A stretch of 64,000 nt of DNA, taken from NCBI RefSeq assembly GCF_014084025.1, contig NZ_CP043682.1:339582-403581 (forward strand). Reading direction: 5' to 3'. Numbering within the stretch: position 1 is the stretch's first letter; each line of letters begins with the position of its first letter. The notes beneath the pieces were generated by a model. It saw only the letters and a list, made by a program, of their open reading frames with translations. It had not been told where the DNA came from and searched no databases. The translations under genes were made by a program, and so were the position numbers. Origin of the DNA: Borrelia sp. A-FGy1 (lineage in GTDB: Bacteria > Spirochaetota > Spirochaetia > Borreliales > Borreliaceae). Below are positions 37,140-47,470 of the stretch, one piece after another.

Positions 37140-39431
37140 TCATAATAATTCATATTTCATAATACCCTCTAAATAAATTCTAATTTTATTATTTTTTTTA
37201 ATTTTTTTAAAAATCATTTCATTAATTAACAAGCTTCCTATTTCTCTAATTATAATCTTCCCTGCACTTTTAATACCAAACCCACTTCCATATGTCTTAC
37301 TCTTAAAATAAGCTACAATATCTTCCTCAAAAAAAATATCAATATCCTTTTCTTTTAATATTTTAATAAAATTATTAATCTCTTTCTTAATAACTTTCTC
37401 AAAGTCACCTTCATCCACAGGTCTGAATGCAAAAATATGATCTATCAAATCCAAAAACTGACTAGAAAACCTCTTCTCTAGCATATTCCTACTGCTTATT
37501 GCCTCATTTTTAAATCCAATACTGTTAAATTCTCTCTGATCAATGTTAATATCTATTATTATTATGCTATCTGACAAACTAACACTTCTACCAAAACTAT
37601 CACAAAATTTTCCTATATTAAATCCTTCCAAAAAAAAATTTATAACTCTTTTATGCGCTTTATCAAAATCTGGTAGAAAAATAATTGAATTTGAAGACCT
37701 ACTTAAAAACTTAAAAAACTTAGTAGGTTCATCATAAGAATCAGGAAAATACATAGGACCTATTAGCCTATTAATACCATCAAAATCACCATACTCACTC
37801 ATAACTAAAGTAAACTTAGGCATTTTAAGTTCTTCTGATAAAAGACATAAAAGTTTATTTTTATCAAAATCAGAAGAGCTCATAAAAACAAAAAGACCAA
37901 AAGTATTCTTTTTTAGCAGAAATTTAATCCTTAAAAGTTTTATGTTTAATATCAAATCAGATAAAACATCTTCATCAATTATAATGTTATCTCTTATTTT
38001 ATGTTCAAGATTGACAAGCAAATTGTCATCTTGTTCATCAAAATTAAAAATACTTATTCCAACCATAGATTTAAAAAAATCTTTAACATCATTTTCAGTG
38101 ATTATTTTTTGACTACCCTCAAGCTTAAACTTAGCCCCAAGCTCATCCAATAAATCAAATGCCTTATCTGGAAGAAATCTATCTTTAATATATTTACAAG
38201 ACATAGAAACAGAAGCCCGTATCGCCTCATCTGTATACTTTACATTATGATGTTTTTCATACTGTCCCTTAGCTCCTTTCAACATAAGATAGGTGTCTTC
38301 AATTCCTGGTTCCTTAAGTTCTATACTATGAAACCTTCTTACTAAAGCTTTATCTCTTAAGAAGAATTTTTTATATTCATATTCCGTAGTAGCACCTATA
38401 AATTTCACTTTACCTAAAGTCAAAATAGGTTTCAATAAATTTGAAATATCTATACTACTAAAAGATGTTGCGCCAGCTCCAACTATCATATGAATTTCAT
38501 CTATAAATAGAATTACCTGCTTTTGTAAATACAAAAAATCTAAAACTTTATTTACTCTAGCCTCAAGATCTCCTCTATATCTAGTTCCAGATATAAGCTT
38601 ACCAATATCAAGAGAATAAACCTCATATCCTTTTAATTCCTGAGGTACCCTACCTTTTTTTATAATATAAGCAAGTCCTTGAATTAATATTGTTTTCCCA
38701 ACACCAGGCTCTCCAAACAAGATTGGATTACTTTTATACTTGCGTAGCATTACTTGAATCAACTTATTTAATTCTTTCTCTCGTCCAATCAAGGGATTTT
38801 TCTCTAAATTTGGATCTAAACTATCAATAACATTTACTAGAAATTCCTTAACAAAACTATTGTCGTCTAATGAATCATTACTGCTTTCCAATCTAAAATG
38901 ATCTTCCTCAAAAATATCAAACCCTCCATTTTTATCTACCTCTTCATCAGGTACATGATCAGAGACATCTCTTTTACTGTCAACTAATCCTAATTTTAAG
39001 TCTGAACCCAAATAATCATAAACCTCAATCATCTTATCAAAGATAGACAAATTAAAACCCGATTTCAGCAAAGCATCTAAAATTGTATTTTGTCTTTTTC
39101 TAATCAATACCCATAATAAATCTTTTTCCTGTATTTTATATGGTTTTTTATAATAAAAAATTGTATCAATTATCTCCTGATATAAATCATTTATCTTAAA
39201 AGCATAATCTAAAATATTAGAATTTCTTAAGGGAAGTTTCTCGAAAAACTCTTCTAATATCTTTTCAAGATTGTAAAAATCGAGAGTACATAATTCAAGC
39301 AATTCTTTAATCTTATCATCATTAATTAAACTATGAAAAACATGTTCTTCTGTAAAGACAGCATGTTGACGTTCCATAAAAAACAGAAATGATTTAAAGA
39401 ATAAATTATTTAAAGCTCTTCTGTTATACAC
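37140..39431 (-). CDS. clpA: ClpA-like AAA+ unfoldase with degenerate second ATPase domain
   Basis: About 763 residues. It has a Clp N-domain (ERQHAVFTEEHVFHSLI), then D1 with Walker A GEPGVGKT, Walker B VILFIDEIHMIVGAG and KFIGATTEYEYKKFFLRDKALVRRFHSIEL. The second AAA+ domain (D2) has lost Walker A (FMSSSDFDKNKLLCLL) and Walker B (IIFLPDFDKAH, no catalytic Glu), yet the ClpP-docking loop IGF remains (NSIGFKNEA). The GTG at 39431 is chosen as start, since it gives the normal Clp N-domain length and follows GGGG. A TTG at 39452, overlapping tyrS, is the alternative. It would feed substrates to ClpP with D1 as the only motor. Confidence 0.88.
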   Translation of the reverse strand: MYNRRALNNLFFKSFLFFMERQHAVFTEEHVFHSLINDDKIKELLELCTLDFYNLEKILEEFFEKLPLRNSNILDYAFKINDLYQEIIDTIFYYKKPYKIQEKDLLWVLIRKRQNTILDALLKSGFNLSIFDKMIEVYDYLGSDLKLGLVDSKRDVSDHVPDEEVDKNGGFDIFEEDHFRLESSNDSLDDNSFVKEFLVNVIDSLDPNLEKNPLIGREKELNKLIQVMLRKYKSNPILFGEPGVGKTILIQGLAYIIKKGRVPQELKGYEVYSLDIGKLISGTRYRGDLEARVNKVLDFLYLQKQVILFIDEIHMIVGAGATSFSSIDISNLLKPILTLGKVKFIGATTEYEYKKFFLRDKALVRRFHSIELKEPGIEDTYLMLKGAKGQYEKHHNVKYTDEAIRASVSMSCKYIKDRFLPDKAFDLLDELGAKFKLEGSQKIITENDVKDFFKSMVGISIFNFDEQDDNLLVNLEHKIRDNIIIDEDVLSDLILNIKLLRIKFLLKKNTFGLFVFMSSSDFDKNKLLCLLSEELKMPKFTLVMSEYGDFDGINRLIGPMYFPDSYDEPTKFFKFLSRSSNSIIFLPDFDKAHKRVINFFLEGFNIGKFCDSFGRSVSLSDSIIIIDINIDQREFNSIGFKNEAISSRNMLEKRFSSQFLDLIDHIFAFRPVDEGDFEKVIKKEINNFIKILKEKDIDIFFEEDIVAYFKSKTYGSGFGIKSAGKIIIREIGSLLINEMIFKKIKKNNKIRIYLEGIMKYELL

Positions 39432-39441
39432 AAAACCCCAA

Positions 39442-40659
39442 CTATAAAACAATTCTTAAAATTTTTTTCTTACCAACTCTGAGTTCAAACTCACCATTAG
39501 TAAAATTATTCTTAGTAATGTGATAATTTTGATCTCCTATTCTTACTTTATCTACATAAACCCCTCCCGAGTTAATCAATCTTCTAGCTTCTGACTTACT
39601 AGATACAACTTTTGAAATAACCATTAAATCAATCAATAAAATTCTATCCACCAAATTAGCTAATTTTAACTCAAAAAAAGGAATGTTGGCTCTCTTGCCC
39701 TTCCCATTAAAGGCAGCTGAAGCAGCATCGGCAGCCTTTAAGGCTAACTCCTTCCCATGAACAATTTTTGTTATTTCAAAAGCTAAAGTTTCCTTTGCCC
39801 TGTTTAATAAACTCCCTTCAAAACTTGAAACATTCTCAATCTCATCTTCCTCTAAAAAAGTAAATAGATACAAAAACCTCTTAACATCTAAATCAGGAAT
39901 ATTCCTAAAATATTGATAAAAATCATAAACACTATAAATTTCAGAATCAAGATAAACAGCTCCCTTTTCTGATTTTCCCATTTTCTTACCATCACTTCTT
40001 GTAACAAGAGGAAATGTAAGACCAAAAACCTCTTTCTCAGTTTTTCTTCTTACTAAATCAATTCCAGACAAAATATTACCCCACTGATCGTCCCCTCCAA
40101 TTTGAAGACTACAATTTCTAATTCTATTGAGCATATAAAAATCATAAGATTGCAAAAGCTGATAATTAAATTCAATAAAAGAAAGTCCAGTATCTAATCT
40201 TCTCTTATAAGTCTCAAACCCTAACATACGATTAACAGAAAAATGAATTCCAATATTCCTTAAAAATTGAATATAATTGATGTTATCAATCCACTCCGCA
40301 TTATCAAGAACATATCCACTACTAAAATCTACTATCCTTAATAACTGCTTCTTTATTGCATTAACATTTTTTTCTATATCATCTTTTGATAGAATTTTTC
40401 TCATCTCATCCTTTCCAGAAGGATCACCTACCTTTGTAGTACCACCACCAATTAAAGCAATTGGAATATGACCCTGCCTTTGAAGATGTACCATTCCCAT
40501 AAAAGGAATTAAGTGTCCAATATGAAGAGAGCTAAAAGTAGCATCAACTCCCACATAAAAAACTATCTTCTCCCTATTCATCAATTCACTTAAAGCTCTT
40601 AAATTTGTACACTGTTTTAAGAATCCTCGCTTCTTTAAAATTTCTAAGGCAAGATTCAT
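39442..40659 (-). CDS. tyrS: Tyrosyl-tRNA synthetase
   Basis: 405 residues. Class I signatures are SLHIGHLIPF and the KMSKS-type loop GKKMGKSEKGAV; the tyrosine pocket is IEFNYQLLQSYDF with GGDDQWGN. A C-terminal S4-like RNA-binding domain is present (ISKVVSSKSEARRLINSGGVYVDK). Its ATG overlaps the glyS stop in an ATGA arrangement, so the two synthetases are translationally coupled. Confidence 0.98.
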   Translation of the reverse strand: MNLALEILKKRGFLKQCTNLRALSELMNREKIVFYVGVDATFSSLHIGHLIPFMGMVHLQRQGHIPIALIGGGTTKVGDPSGKDEMRKILSKDDIEKNVNAIKKQLLRIVDFSSGYVLDNAEWIDNINYIQFLRNIGIHFSVNRMLGFETYKRRLDTGLSFIEFNYQLLQSYDFYMLNRIRNCSLQIGGDDQWGNILSGIDLVRRKTEKEVFGLTFPLVTRSDGKKMGKSEKGAVYLDSEIYSVYDFYQYFRNIPDLDVKRFLYLFTFLEEDEIENVSSFEGSLLNRAKETLAFEITKIVHGKELALKAADAASAAFNGKGKRANIPFFELKLANLVDRILLIDLMVISKVVSSKSEARRLINSGGVYVDKVRIGDQNYHITKNNFTNGEFELRVGKKKILRIVL

Positions 40660-41999
40660 CTATTTGAAACTCCCCCCCCCCTGTAGTTTAGCATTTCAGT
40701 CCTAATATACGAATATAACTCATTAAGTGAAATTCTTACTTGAGTCATACAATCTCTTTCTCTTAGAGTAACCGTTCTATTTTCCATAGTGCCATAATCT
40801 ACTGTCACACAATAAGGTGTTCCAATTTCATCCTGACGTCTATATCTTTTTCCTATTGTACCACTATCGTCATAAAACATATAAAAATCATCACTAAGCT
40901 CCATAAATACTCTTCTAGCAAGATCATCAAGTCCATCCTTTTTTACAAGAGGAAGTATGGCAACTTTATAAGGAGCAAGATTAGGATGTAAGCGAAGAAA
41001 TACTCGTTTATCGCCGCTCTCAAGTTCTTCACTTACATATGCATCACAAAGAGTCATTAAAACACTCCTTGTAAGCCCGAGAGATGTCTCAATAACATAA
41101 GGAATATATTTTTCACCATTTATTAAATCATGGTATTCAAATACCTTAGGCTTATCACAAAATTTAGCATGTTGAGTTAAATCATAATTGCCTCTATTAT
41201 GTATTCCCTCAATTTCCTGGAAATCAAATGGAAATTTATATTCAATATCAACAGCTGCTTTAGCATAATGAGCAAGTTCATCTAAGTCATGTTCTTTAAA
41301 CCTAAGACTATCTGAATTTATCCCAAGAGTTTCTATAAAAAAATTCATTCTATTTTGCTTCCAATAAGAATACCAATCATCCATTTGATTTGGATGTACA
41401 AAAAACTGCATCTCCATTTGCTCAAATTCACAAGTTCTAAAGATAAAGTTTTTTGTTATTATTTCATTCCTAAATGCTTTACCAACTTGAGCTATTCCGA
41501 AAGGTATTTTAAGTCTTGTAGAGTCCAATACATTGCGAAAATTAACAAAAATACCCTGAGCTGTCTCTGGCCTTAAATAAATTTCATTTGAGCTCTCTTT
41601 TGTAGCCCCTATGCTAGTTTTAAACATTAGATTAAAATTTTTAGGATCTGTAAAAGAACTCACTGCACCACAGCCAGGACAATCCCTATATATATCAATA
41701 AAATCTACTCTAAATCTATTTTTACAATCTCTACAATCAACTAAAGAGTCTGAAAAATTATCAACATGTCCCGAGGCTTTCCAAACTTCAGGCCTCATAA
41801 AAATAGAACTATCCAATCCCACCACATTTTCATGCAAATAAACTATACTTTTCCACCACTCTTTTTGTATGTTATTTTTAAGCTCAATGCCCAAAGGACC
41901 ATAATCCCATGCCCCTGAAAGGCCTCCATAAATTTCTGATGATTGAAATATAAAACCCTTTCTCTTAGCAAGTGAAATAATATCTCCTATTCTTGTCAT
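40656..41999 (-). CDS. glyS: Glycyl-tRNA synthetase (single-chain class II type)
   Basis: 447 residues, the alpha2 type found in spirochaetes and eukaryotes. It shows SSEIYGGLSGAWDYGPLG, the zinc-like cysteines C-x-x-C ... C-x-x-C (DCRDCKNRF, CPGCGA), LRPETAQGIFVNFRNV, RNEI, and the motif 3 region EPSLGLTR-like TSLGLTRSVLM. The last 11 residues are encoded across a run of 10 G (LNYRGGGVSNR), just before the ATGA overlap with tyrS. It charges tRNA-Gly. Confidence 0.97.
   Translation of the reverse strand: MTRIGDIISLAKRKGFIFQSSEIYGGLSGAWDYGPLGIELKNNIQKEWWKSIVYLHENVVGLDSSIFMRPEVWKASGHVDNFSDSLVDCRDCKNRFRVDFIDIYRDCPGCGAVSSFTDPKNFNLMFKTSIGATKESSNEIYLRPETAQGIFVNFRNVLDSTRLKIPFGIAQVGKAFRNEIITKNFIFRTCEFEQMEMQFFVHPNQMDDWYSYWKQNRMNFFIETLGINSDSLRFKEHDLDELAHYAKAAVDIEYKFPFDFQEIEGIHNRGNYDLTQHAKFCDKPKVFEYHDLINGEKYIPYVIETSLGLTRSVLMTLCDAYVSEELESGDKRVFLRLHPNLAPYKVAILPLVKKDGLDDLARRVFMELSDDFYMFYDDSGTIGKRYRRQDEIGTPYCVTVDYGTMENRTVTLRERDCMTQVRISLNELYSYIRTEMLNYRGGGVSNR
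40672..40681. repeat. Ten-base C/G homopolymer near the end of glyS
   Basis: Ten C on the plus strand (G on the coding strand) lie within the last codons of glyS, encoding part of RGGG, 13 bases from the tyrS start codon. Such tracts are prone to slippage; one base gained or lost would change the GlyS C-terminus and move its stop relative to tyrS. Confidence 0.9.
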
Positions 42000-42029
42000 A
42001 GCAATATCCTTAAAATAATATTATTTTTA

Positions 42030-43502
42030 TTATTCATGTCTCTTCAAAAATTCTTGTGCTAAGTTTATTCTATCAAAAACTTTATCTTTTCCTAGTAATT
42101 TTAAAGAATCAAAAAGAGGAGGTGATACCTTACTTCCAAGAACTGCAACCCTAATTGGAAGAAGGACTTCTCCTATTTTTAGATTATTTTCATTAGCAAA
42201 ATCATTAAACACTTTTTCGTTTTCAAGCAATGATCTTTCTTCAAATCCTTCTAATATTGGCTTAATCTTATCTAAAATCAAATAAATATCACCTATTGTT
42301 TTATTTTTAAATAAAAACTCATCTAAATTCCATGTTTTAATATCCTCATAAAAAAACTTAAGCATATTTATAGCTTCGCTAAGCTTTCTAATTCTTGTTT
42401 TTATGAGGGGAATTAAAAGTACTAATTTCTCCTTATCTTCATATTTAATATCTTCTTTAATATAGCAAGCTCTTTGCAAGAAAGGAATTAAAAGTTTAGC
42501 CAATTCCTCATTTTCTTTTTTTCTAATGTAATAACTATTAAAAAAATCTAATTTATGATAATCAAAAATAGCAGGAGATTTATTTATCTTATTAAGATAG
42601 AACAATTTTTGAAGTTCATCCTTTGTAAAAAATTCTTTCTTATCATTATAAGACCAACCAAGCAATGCAATATAATTAATAATAGCATCTGGTAAGTACC
42701 CATCATCAATAAACTGTCTTAAAGCTGTTGCACCATGTCTTTTGCTCAATTTTTGACCATCATTACCCATAACCATTGGAAGATGACAATAAATGGGAGG
42801 AGTCCAACCAAAGGCATTATAAAGTAGAATATGTAAAGGACCTGAAGAAATCCATTCCTGAGCCCTTAAAACATGAGAAATTTTCATTAAATAATCATCA
42901 ATAACATTTGCAAGATGATAAGTAGGTAGTCCATCAGACTTAAGGATAATAGGGTCAGGATTAATATTTTTATTCAACCATGTTACCTTGTCAAGCAAAA
43001 TATCGTCAAAACTAGTTTCACCTTCAAGGGGCACTTTAAATCTAATAACAGGACTTATTCCTTCACACAAAGCATTCCTAACCTCATTATCGTTTAAATT
43101 TCTACAATGCCTGTCATATCCTGTTGCCATCTTATTAACAGTTTGAATCTTTCTAATTCTTTCTAGCCTCTTCGGAGTGCAATAACAATAATAAGCATTT
43201 CCCGATTCAACTAATTTTTTAGCATATTCATTATATATATCAATTCTCTTTGACTGAACATAAGGTTCATAAGGCCCACCACAAGTGGGTCCCTCATCAA
43301 AATCAATTCCAAGCCACTCCAAACTTCGATAAAGGTCATCTTCAGCTTCTTTAAAATATCTGGTCTGATCTGTATCTTCTATTCTAAGCAAAAATTTACC
43401 ACCACAAGACTTAGCAAAGAAATAATTAAATAAAGCCGTTCTAATTCCTCCAATATGTTGGAAACCGGTTGGTGAAGGTGCATATCTAACTCTTACATTC
43501 AA
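42030..43502 (-). CDS. gltX: Glutamyl-tRNA synthetase
   Basis: 490 residues. The class I HIGH box appears as [21 protein letters not shown], followed by LRIEDTD, and the KMSKS loop is [11 protein letters not shown]. The anticodon-binding alpha-helical C-terminus is present. With no glutaminyl-tRNA synthetase in the window and GatCAB present, it probably also charges tRNA-Gln with glutamate. It lies 30 bases upstream of glyS and 13 bases after the membrane gene. Confidence 0.97.
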   Translation of the reverse strand: MNVRVRYAPSPTGFQHIGGIRTALFNYFFAKSCGGKFLLRIEDTDQTRYFKEAEDDLYRSLEWLGIDFDEGPTCGGPYEPYVQSKRIDIYNEYAKKLVESGNAYYCYCTPKRLERIRKIQTVNKMATGYDRHCRNLNDNEVRNALCEGISPVIRFKVPLEGETSFDDILLDKVTWLNKNINPDPIILKSDGLPTYHLANVIDDYLMKISHVLRAQEWISSGPLHILLYNAFGWTPPIYCHLPMVMGNDGQKLSKRHGATALRQFIDDGYLPDAIINYIALLGWSYNDKKEFFTKDELQKLFYLNKINKSPAIFDYHKLDFFNSYYIRKKENEELAKLLIPFLQRACYIKEDIKYEDKEKLVLLIPLIKTRIRKLSEAINMLKFFYEDIKTWNLDEFLFKNKTIGDIYLILDKIKPILEGFEERSLLENEKVFNDFANENNLKIGEVLLPIRVAVLGSKVSPPLFDSLKLLGKDKVFDRINLAQEFLKRHE

Positions 43503-43515
43503 AACCTATCCTCTC

Positions 43516-44292
43516 TTAATAAAAAATATCTTTTTTTGAGCTATCATAAATGTAATAAAAAACTACAAAAAATAAATTTGAGCCCAGTAGTTTTGTATGT
43601 TTAATATTAAGCTTATCTTTATATTTAAAATATTTATCTCTAATTCTAAATTTACTGGTCTCAATTAAATAAGATACCACATTAGACTTTTTTAATATAT
43701 AAAAATAATAAATTGTAAAAATAGGTTCTCTCAAAAAATATTTTTTTAAAAAAAATATTATTTTACCTAGTTTTTCATATTCTTCAAAGGAAATCATACT
43801 AAGCGCTACGCAATACTTTATCCATCTATCCTTACTTTTCGCATACTTTAAAATTAAACTAGATGCCTTCTCTTTTTCTCTAAAACTAATAAGCACAGAA
43901 TAAAGTTCTACAATCGTTTTATTGCTAATATTATTATCTTTTAAATAAAAATAAACTTCATCAAGACTTTTTTTATCTTGTTTAATTAAAATTATCTTTA
44001 ACAAAAGAGAAATATCAAATACACTCTTAAGTTTTCTTCGTATTATCTTAAGCTTCAAGAAAATATAAGTATTATCTATCCCATTAAATACAAAATATAA
44101 TCTTGAATAAAGCAATTTAGAATAAAAAATATTAAATGCAATTAAAAATAAAATAAACCCTAAAATAAAATAAGAACTAAATAAAACAAATTCTAGTACA
44201 TTCGAATATTTTAAAATTTCTAGAAAAAAAACTAAACACAAAAAAAATCCAACGAACATTACATTAAAAATAAAAAGTATTATATTTACCAT
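43516..44292 (-). CDS. Membrane-anchored helical-repeat protein, function unknown
   Basis: 258 residues starting at ATG 44292 (a TTG directly before is the alternative). Two hydrophobic segments at the front (residues 3-25 and 33-58) are followed by a basic, helical cytoplasmic-type domain with HEAT/TPR-like spacing (YFYLKDNNISNKTIVELYSVLISFREKEKASSLILKYA). The last stretch near residue 240 is again hydrophobic. No known family. It is first in the minus-strand run that continues through gltX, glyS and tyrS, and it diverges from pdeB. Confidence 0.65.
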   Translation of the reverse strand: MVNIILFIFNVMFVGFFLCLVFFLEILKYSNVLEFVLFSSYFILGFILFLIAFNIFYSKLLYSRLYFVFNGIDNTYIFLKLKIIRRKLKSVFDISLLLKIILIKQDKKSLDEVYFYLKDNNISNKTIVELYSVLISFREKEKASSLILKYAKSKDRWIKYCVALSMISFEEYEKLGKIIFFLKKYFLREPIFTIYYFYILKKSNVVSYLIETSKFRIRDKYFKYKDKLNIKHTKLLGSNLFFVVFYYIYDSSKKDIFY

Positions 44293-44421
44293 CAAAAATC
44301 TCTTTTAAAATAAGTTAAACTGTAAAATTGAGATATACAATTATATTATACTAAATAGATAGACAATTAATAAATAATGTGTTATACATGTTTATTAACA
44401 AGTTTAACCTTAAGGGGAAAG

Positions 44422-45561
44422 ATGCAAAGCCTTGATGAGTTGGCAAAAGATATAAAAGTCTTCTCTTATATAATAGATAAGGATTTTTTAGTATGGCCCG
44501 AAAATTCTCTTGTCAAACCTAAAAACATTGAGCTAATAGAAAAATGGGGTTTAAGAGGCGAGCTTAATATAAAAATGAACTTCTTTAATGATTCCTTAGT
44601 GAATAAAGGAAATATACTGAACACCTCAGAATATGACAAGGAATCTATTTCAAACTATCATATATTAGTAAGTAACTTGGAAGAAATATATGAAACTTGT
44701 AAAAAAAATAAAAAAATTTATTATCAAGATATTTTACCAACTGCAAAAAAAGTAATAGAATTTTATAAAAAAAATCAAAAAACATTTATAAGATATATAA
44801 AAATACCCAAATTTTTATCCGACTATCATATCGTACACTCAATAAATACTGCAATATTAACAGTAGCACTTGGACATGAGATGAATTTAAATAACCATAA
44901 GACAGTTGAATTATGTACAGTAGCACTCCTTCACAAAATAGGATTTTTATTTATTCCTTTAAAAATAAGTGAAAAGCAAGAAAAATTAAGCGATAAAGAG
45001 TTTGAATTAATCAAGAAATATCCTATTCTTGGTTATAAAATTGTATCAGCAACTGATTTTTCTAACTCTATCTGCTCAACATTGCTTAATCATAAAGAAA
45101 ACTTAGATGGATCTGGCTATCCCAAAAAACTTAAAAGCGAAAACATTAGCATTGAATCAAATATAATTGGTGCTGCTAGTGCATATAGTGCAATTATTTT
45201 AGATAAAACATATAAAAAATCTTTAAATTCCGGTGCATCTCTTATAGAGCTAATACAAGATGCAGATAAAAAATTTGATAAAAGAGTTTTAAAATTAATT
45301 ATCAAAGTACTCTCTCAATGCCCGCTAGACTTTATCGTGGAACTCAACGATAAATCAATTGCTAAAATAATAAAGGTAAATGAAGAAAATCTTAATTATC
45401 CTTACATAAAATATATAATAAAAAACGGTAAAGTCATACCTCCTAATGAAATCCAAGACAATATCAAGTCAATACCTAAAACAGAAACGGGAATTAAAAA
45501 AATACTTGGACAAAATGAGATAGAATTTCTTTTAAAAAAATATTCTTTAAAAGAAATATAA
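44422..45561 (+). CDS. pdeB: PdeB-type HD-GYP domain protein with altered metal ligands
   Basis: 379 residues from the ATG at 44422, which has AAGGGGA just upstream; an in-frame ATG at 44377 has none. The C-terminal half has the HD-GYP fold layout, but key positions differ. The HD motif reads LLHKIGF (Asp to Lys), the K-x-H-P position reads KKYPILG, HHER-x-DG-x-GYP reads NHKENLDGSGYP, and the D-x-x-D-A position reads AASAYSA. The GYP itself is kept. In B. burgdorferi the equivalent PdeB hydrolyses c-di-GMP. This copy looks unable to hold its metals and may only bind ligand. It heads the operon with mtn, metK and luxS. Confidence 0.85.
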   Translation: MQSLDELAKDIKVFSYIIDKDFLVWPENSLVKPKNIELIEKWGLRGELNIKMNFFNDSLVNKGNILNTSEYDKESISNYHILVSNLEEIYETCKKNKKIYYQDILPTAKKVIEFYKKNQKTFIRYIKIPKFLSDYHIVHSINTAILTVALGHEMNLNNHKTVELCTVALLHKIGFLFIPLKISEKQEKLSDKEFELIKKYPILGYKIVSATDFSNSICSTLLNHKENLDGSGYPKKLKSENISIESNIIGAASAYSAIILDKTYKKSLNSGASLIELIQDADKKFDKRVLKLIIKVLSQCPLDFIVELNDKSIAKIIKVNEENLNYPYIKYIIKNGKVIPPNEIQDNIKSIPKTETGIKKILGQNEIEFLLKKYSLKEI

Positions 45562-45573
45562 AAAGGAGAAAAT

Positions 45574-46308
45574 ATGATTTTAATAGTATCTGCAATGGAT
45601 GAAGAAGCAGTAGAAATAAATAAAATAATTGAAAAAAGAAGAGAAATTATATTAAACGACTGCATAGGCGAGAAGAAAGTTCAGAAAGGAGAAATTTCAG
45701 GACATGAAGTAATTTCTTTAACTACTGGAATTGGCAAAGTAAATGCTACCTGTTGGACTAGCTATATCATATCAAAATATAAAATAACTCACATAATCAA
45801 CTCAGGAACTGCTGGTGGAATAAAAGATGATTCTAATCTTAAAATTCAAGATATAATAATATCATCAGAAATGGCATTTCATGATTTTGACTTAACTAAA
45901 TTTGGACATAAAATAGGACAAGTCCCAGGATTGCCTCAAAAATTTAAAGCAGATAAAGAATTATTAAAAAAAGCAGTTAAAGCCATAGAGAACAAAATAA
46001 CAGAAATTAATGTTCATATTGGATTAATACTTACAGGAGACCAATTTATTGGAAACAAAAAACAATTAGAAATAATTAAGGGTAATTTTCCAGATGCTTT
46101 AGCAGTAGAAATGGAGGGGGCTGCTATTGCACAAGTTGCACACACATTTAAAATACCTTTTATCATTACACGTTCTGTATCTGACTTGCCAAACATTAAA
46201 GATAATCACATAGATTTCAATAAGTTCCTAAAAATCGCGTCAATGAATTCAGCTAGAATGGTAAAGGAACTTATTGAACTAATAGAAAAAGGAAAAAATG
46301 ATAAATAA
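45574..46308 (+). CDS. mtn: 5'-methylthioadenosine/S-adenosylhomocysteine nucleosidase
   Basis: 244 residues. It cleaves SAH and MTA, removing adenine. The family pattern is clear: [28 protein letters not shown] near the nucleoside site, [27 protein letters not shown] with the catalytic glutamates, and TRSVSDLP with the catalytic Asp. No signal peptide, so it is the cytoplasmic copy (Pfs). AAAAGGAG precedes the start, and its end overlaps metK by 11 bases. Confidence 0.96.
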   Translation: MILIVSAMDEEAVEINKIIEKRREIILNDCIGEKKVQKGEISGHEVISLTTGIGKVNATCWTSYIISKYKITHIINSGTAGGIKDDSNLKIQDIIISSEMAFHDFDLTKFGHKIGQVPGLPQKFKADKELLKKAVKAIENKITEINVHIGLILTGDQFIGNKKQLEIIKGNFPDALAVEMEGAAIAQVAHTFKIPFIITRSVSDLPNIKDNHIDFNKFLKIASMNSARMVKELIELIEKGKNDK

Positions 46309-47470
46309 AAACAACCAGACATCAACTTCTGAAGCCGTGTCTGAGGGACATCCCGACAAGATTGCAGATCAAATATCAGATGCAATACTTGATGAAATGT
46401 TAAAAAAAGACAAAATGGCAAAAGTTGCTTGTGAAACATTAATTTCACAAAATTTAGTAGTTATTGCAGGAGAAATAAATAGTATATCAAAAAAAGACAT
46501 AGATATAAAGGAAGTTGCTAGACGAATAATTAAAAATATTGGATATACAAACATAGAATATGGACTTGATTATAAATCTGTTACAATAATTGATGCTATT
46601 GGATATCAATCAATAGATATTTCAAATGCAGTTGAAAGAAAAGATACAAAGGTCACGGGAGCAGGAGATCAAGGAATAATATTTGGTTATGCATGCAATG
46701 AAACCGAAAATTTCTTACCCATAGCTTATGAATTAGCTAACTTAATTCTGCAAAAAGCTAGCAAATTTAGAAAAACAGGAGAAATTAAATGGCTACGCCC
46801 TGATGCAAAATCACAAGTTACTATTGAATATAATTCTAATAAAACTCCTACTAGAATAAGCAGTATTGTTGTATCTCACCAACATGATCCTGATATCTCT
46901 CAAGGTCTAATAAGTAAAACAATAATTGAAAAGATTATAAAACCTACACTAAAAAATAAATCAATGCTTGACCCTAATATTAAATATTATATTAATCCTT
47001 CTGGAAACTTTGTCATTGGTGGACCAACAGGCGATACAGGACTTACAGGAAGAAAGATTATAGCTGACAGCTATGGAGGATTTGCAAGACATGGTGGTGG
47101 TGCTTATAGCGGAAAAGATGCTACTAAGGTTGATCGCTCAGCTGCCTATATGGCAAGATACATTGCTAAGAATATGGTAGCAGCTGGCATTTCCAAAGAA
47201 TTTGAAATACAACTTGCTTATGCTATTGGAATTTCTAATCCAGTATCTGTTAAAATAACTACAGGAATAAATGATGAGAATTATGAAAACAAAATATTAA
47301 ATTTTATCATAAATAATTTTGACCTAACTCCAGATGGTATAATTAAAAAATTAAAATTGAGGGAACCTATTTACTCTAAAACATCAACATACGGACACTT
47401 TGGAAAAAATGAGTTAGAGTGGGAAAAGTTAGACTTTGTAGACAAAATTAAAGAGGAATTTAAGACATGA
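46298..47470 (+). CDS. metK: S-adenosylmethionine synthetase
   Basis: 390 residues. It makes SAM from methionine and ATP. Signatures are [60 protein letters not shown] and [21 protein letters not shown]. Its start lies inside the end of mtn and its end overlaps luxS by 4 bases (ATGA), so the three enzymes of SAM synthesis and SAH recycling are translationally coupled. Confidence 0.98.
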   Translation: MINKNNQTSTSEAVSEGHPDKIADQISDAILDEMLKKDKMAKVACETLISQNLVVIAGEINSISKKDIDIKEVARRIIKNIGYTNIEYGLDYKSVTIIDAIGYQSIDISNAVERKDTKVTGAGDQGIIFGYACNETENFLPIAYELANLILQKASKFRKTGEIKWLRPDAKSQVTIEYNSNKTPTRISSIVVSHQHDPDISQGLISKTIIEKIIKPTLKNKSMLDPNIKYYINPSGNFVIGGPTGDTGLTGRKIIADSYGGFARHGGGAYSGKDATKVDRSAAYMARYIAKNMVAAGISKEFEIQLAYAIGISNPVSVKITTGINDENYENKILNFIINNFDLTPDGIIKKLKLREPIYSKTSTYGHFGKNELEWEKLDFVDKIKEEFKT

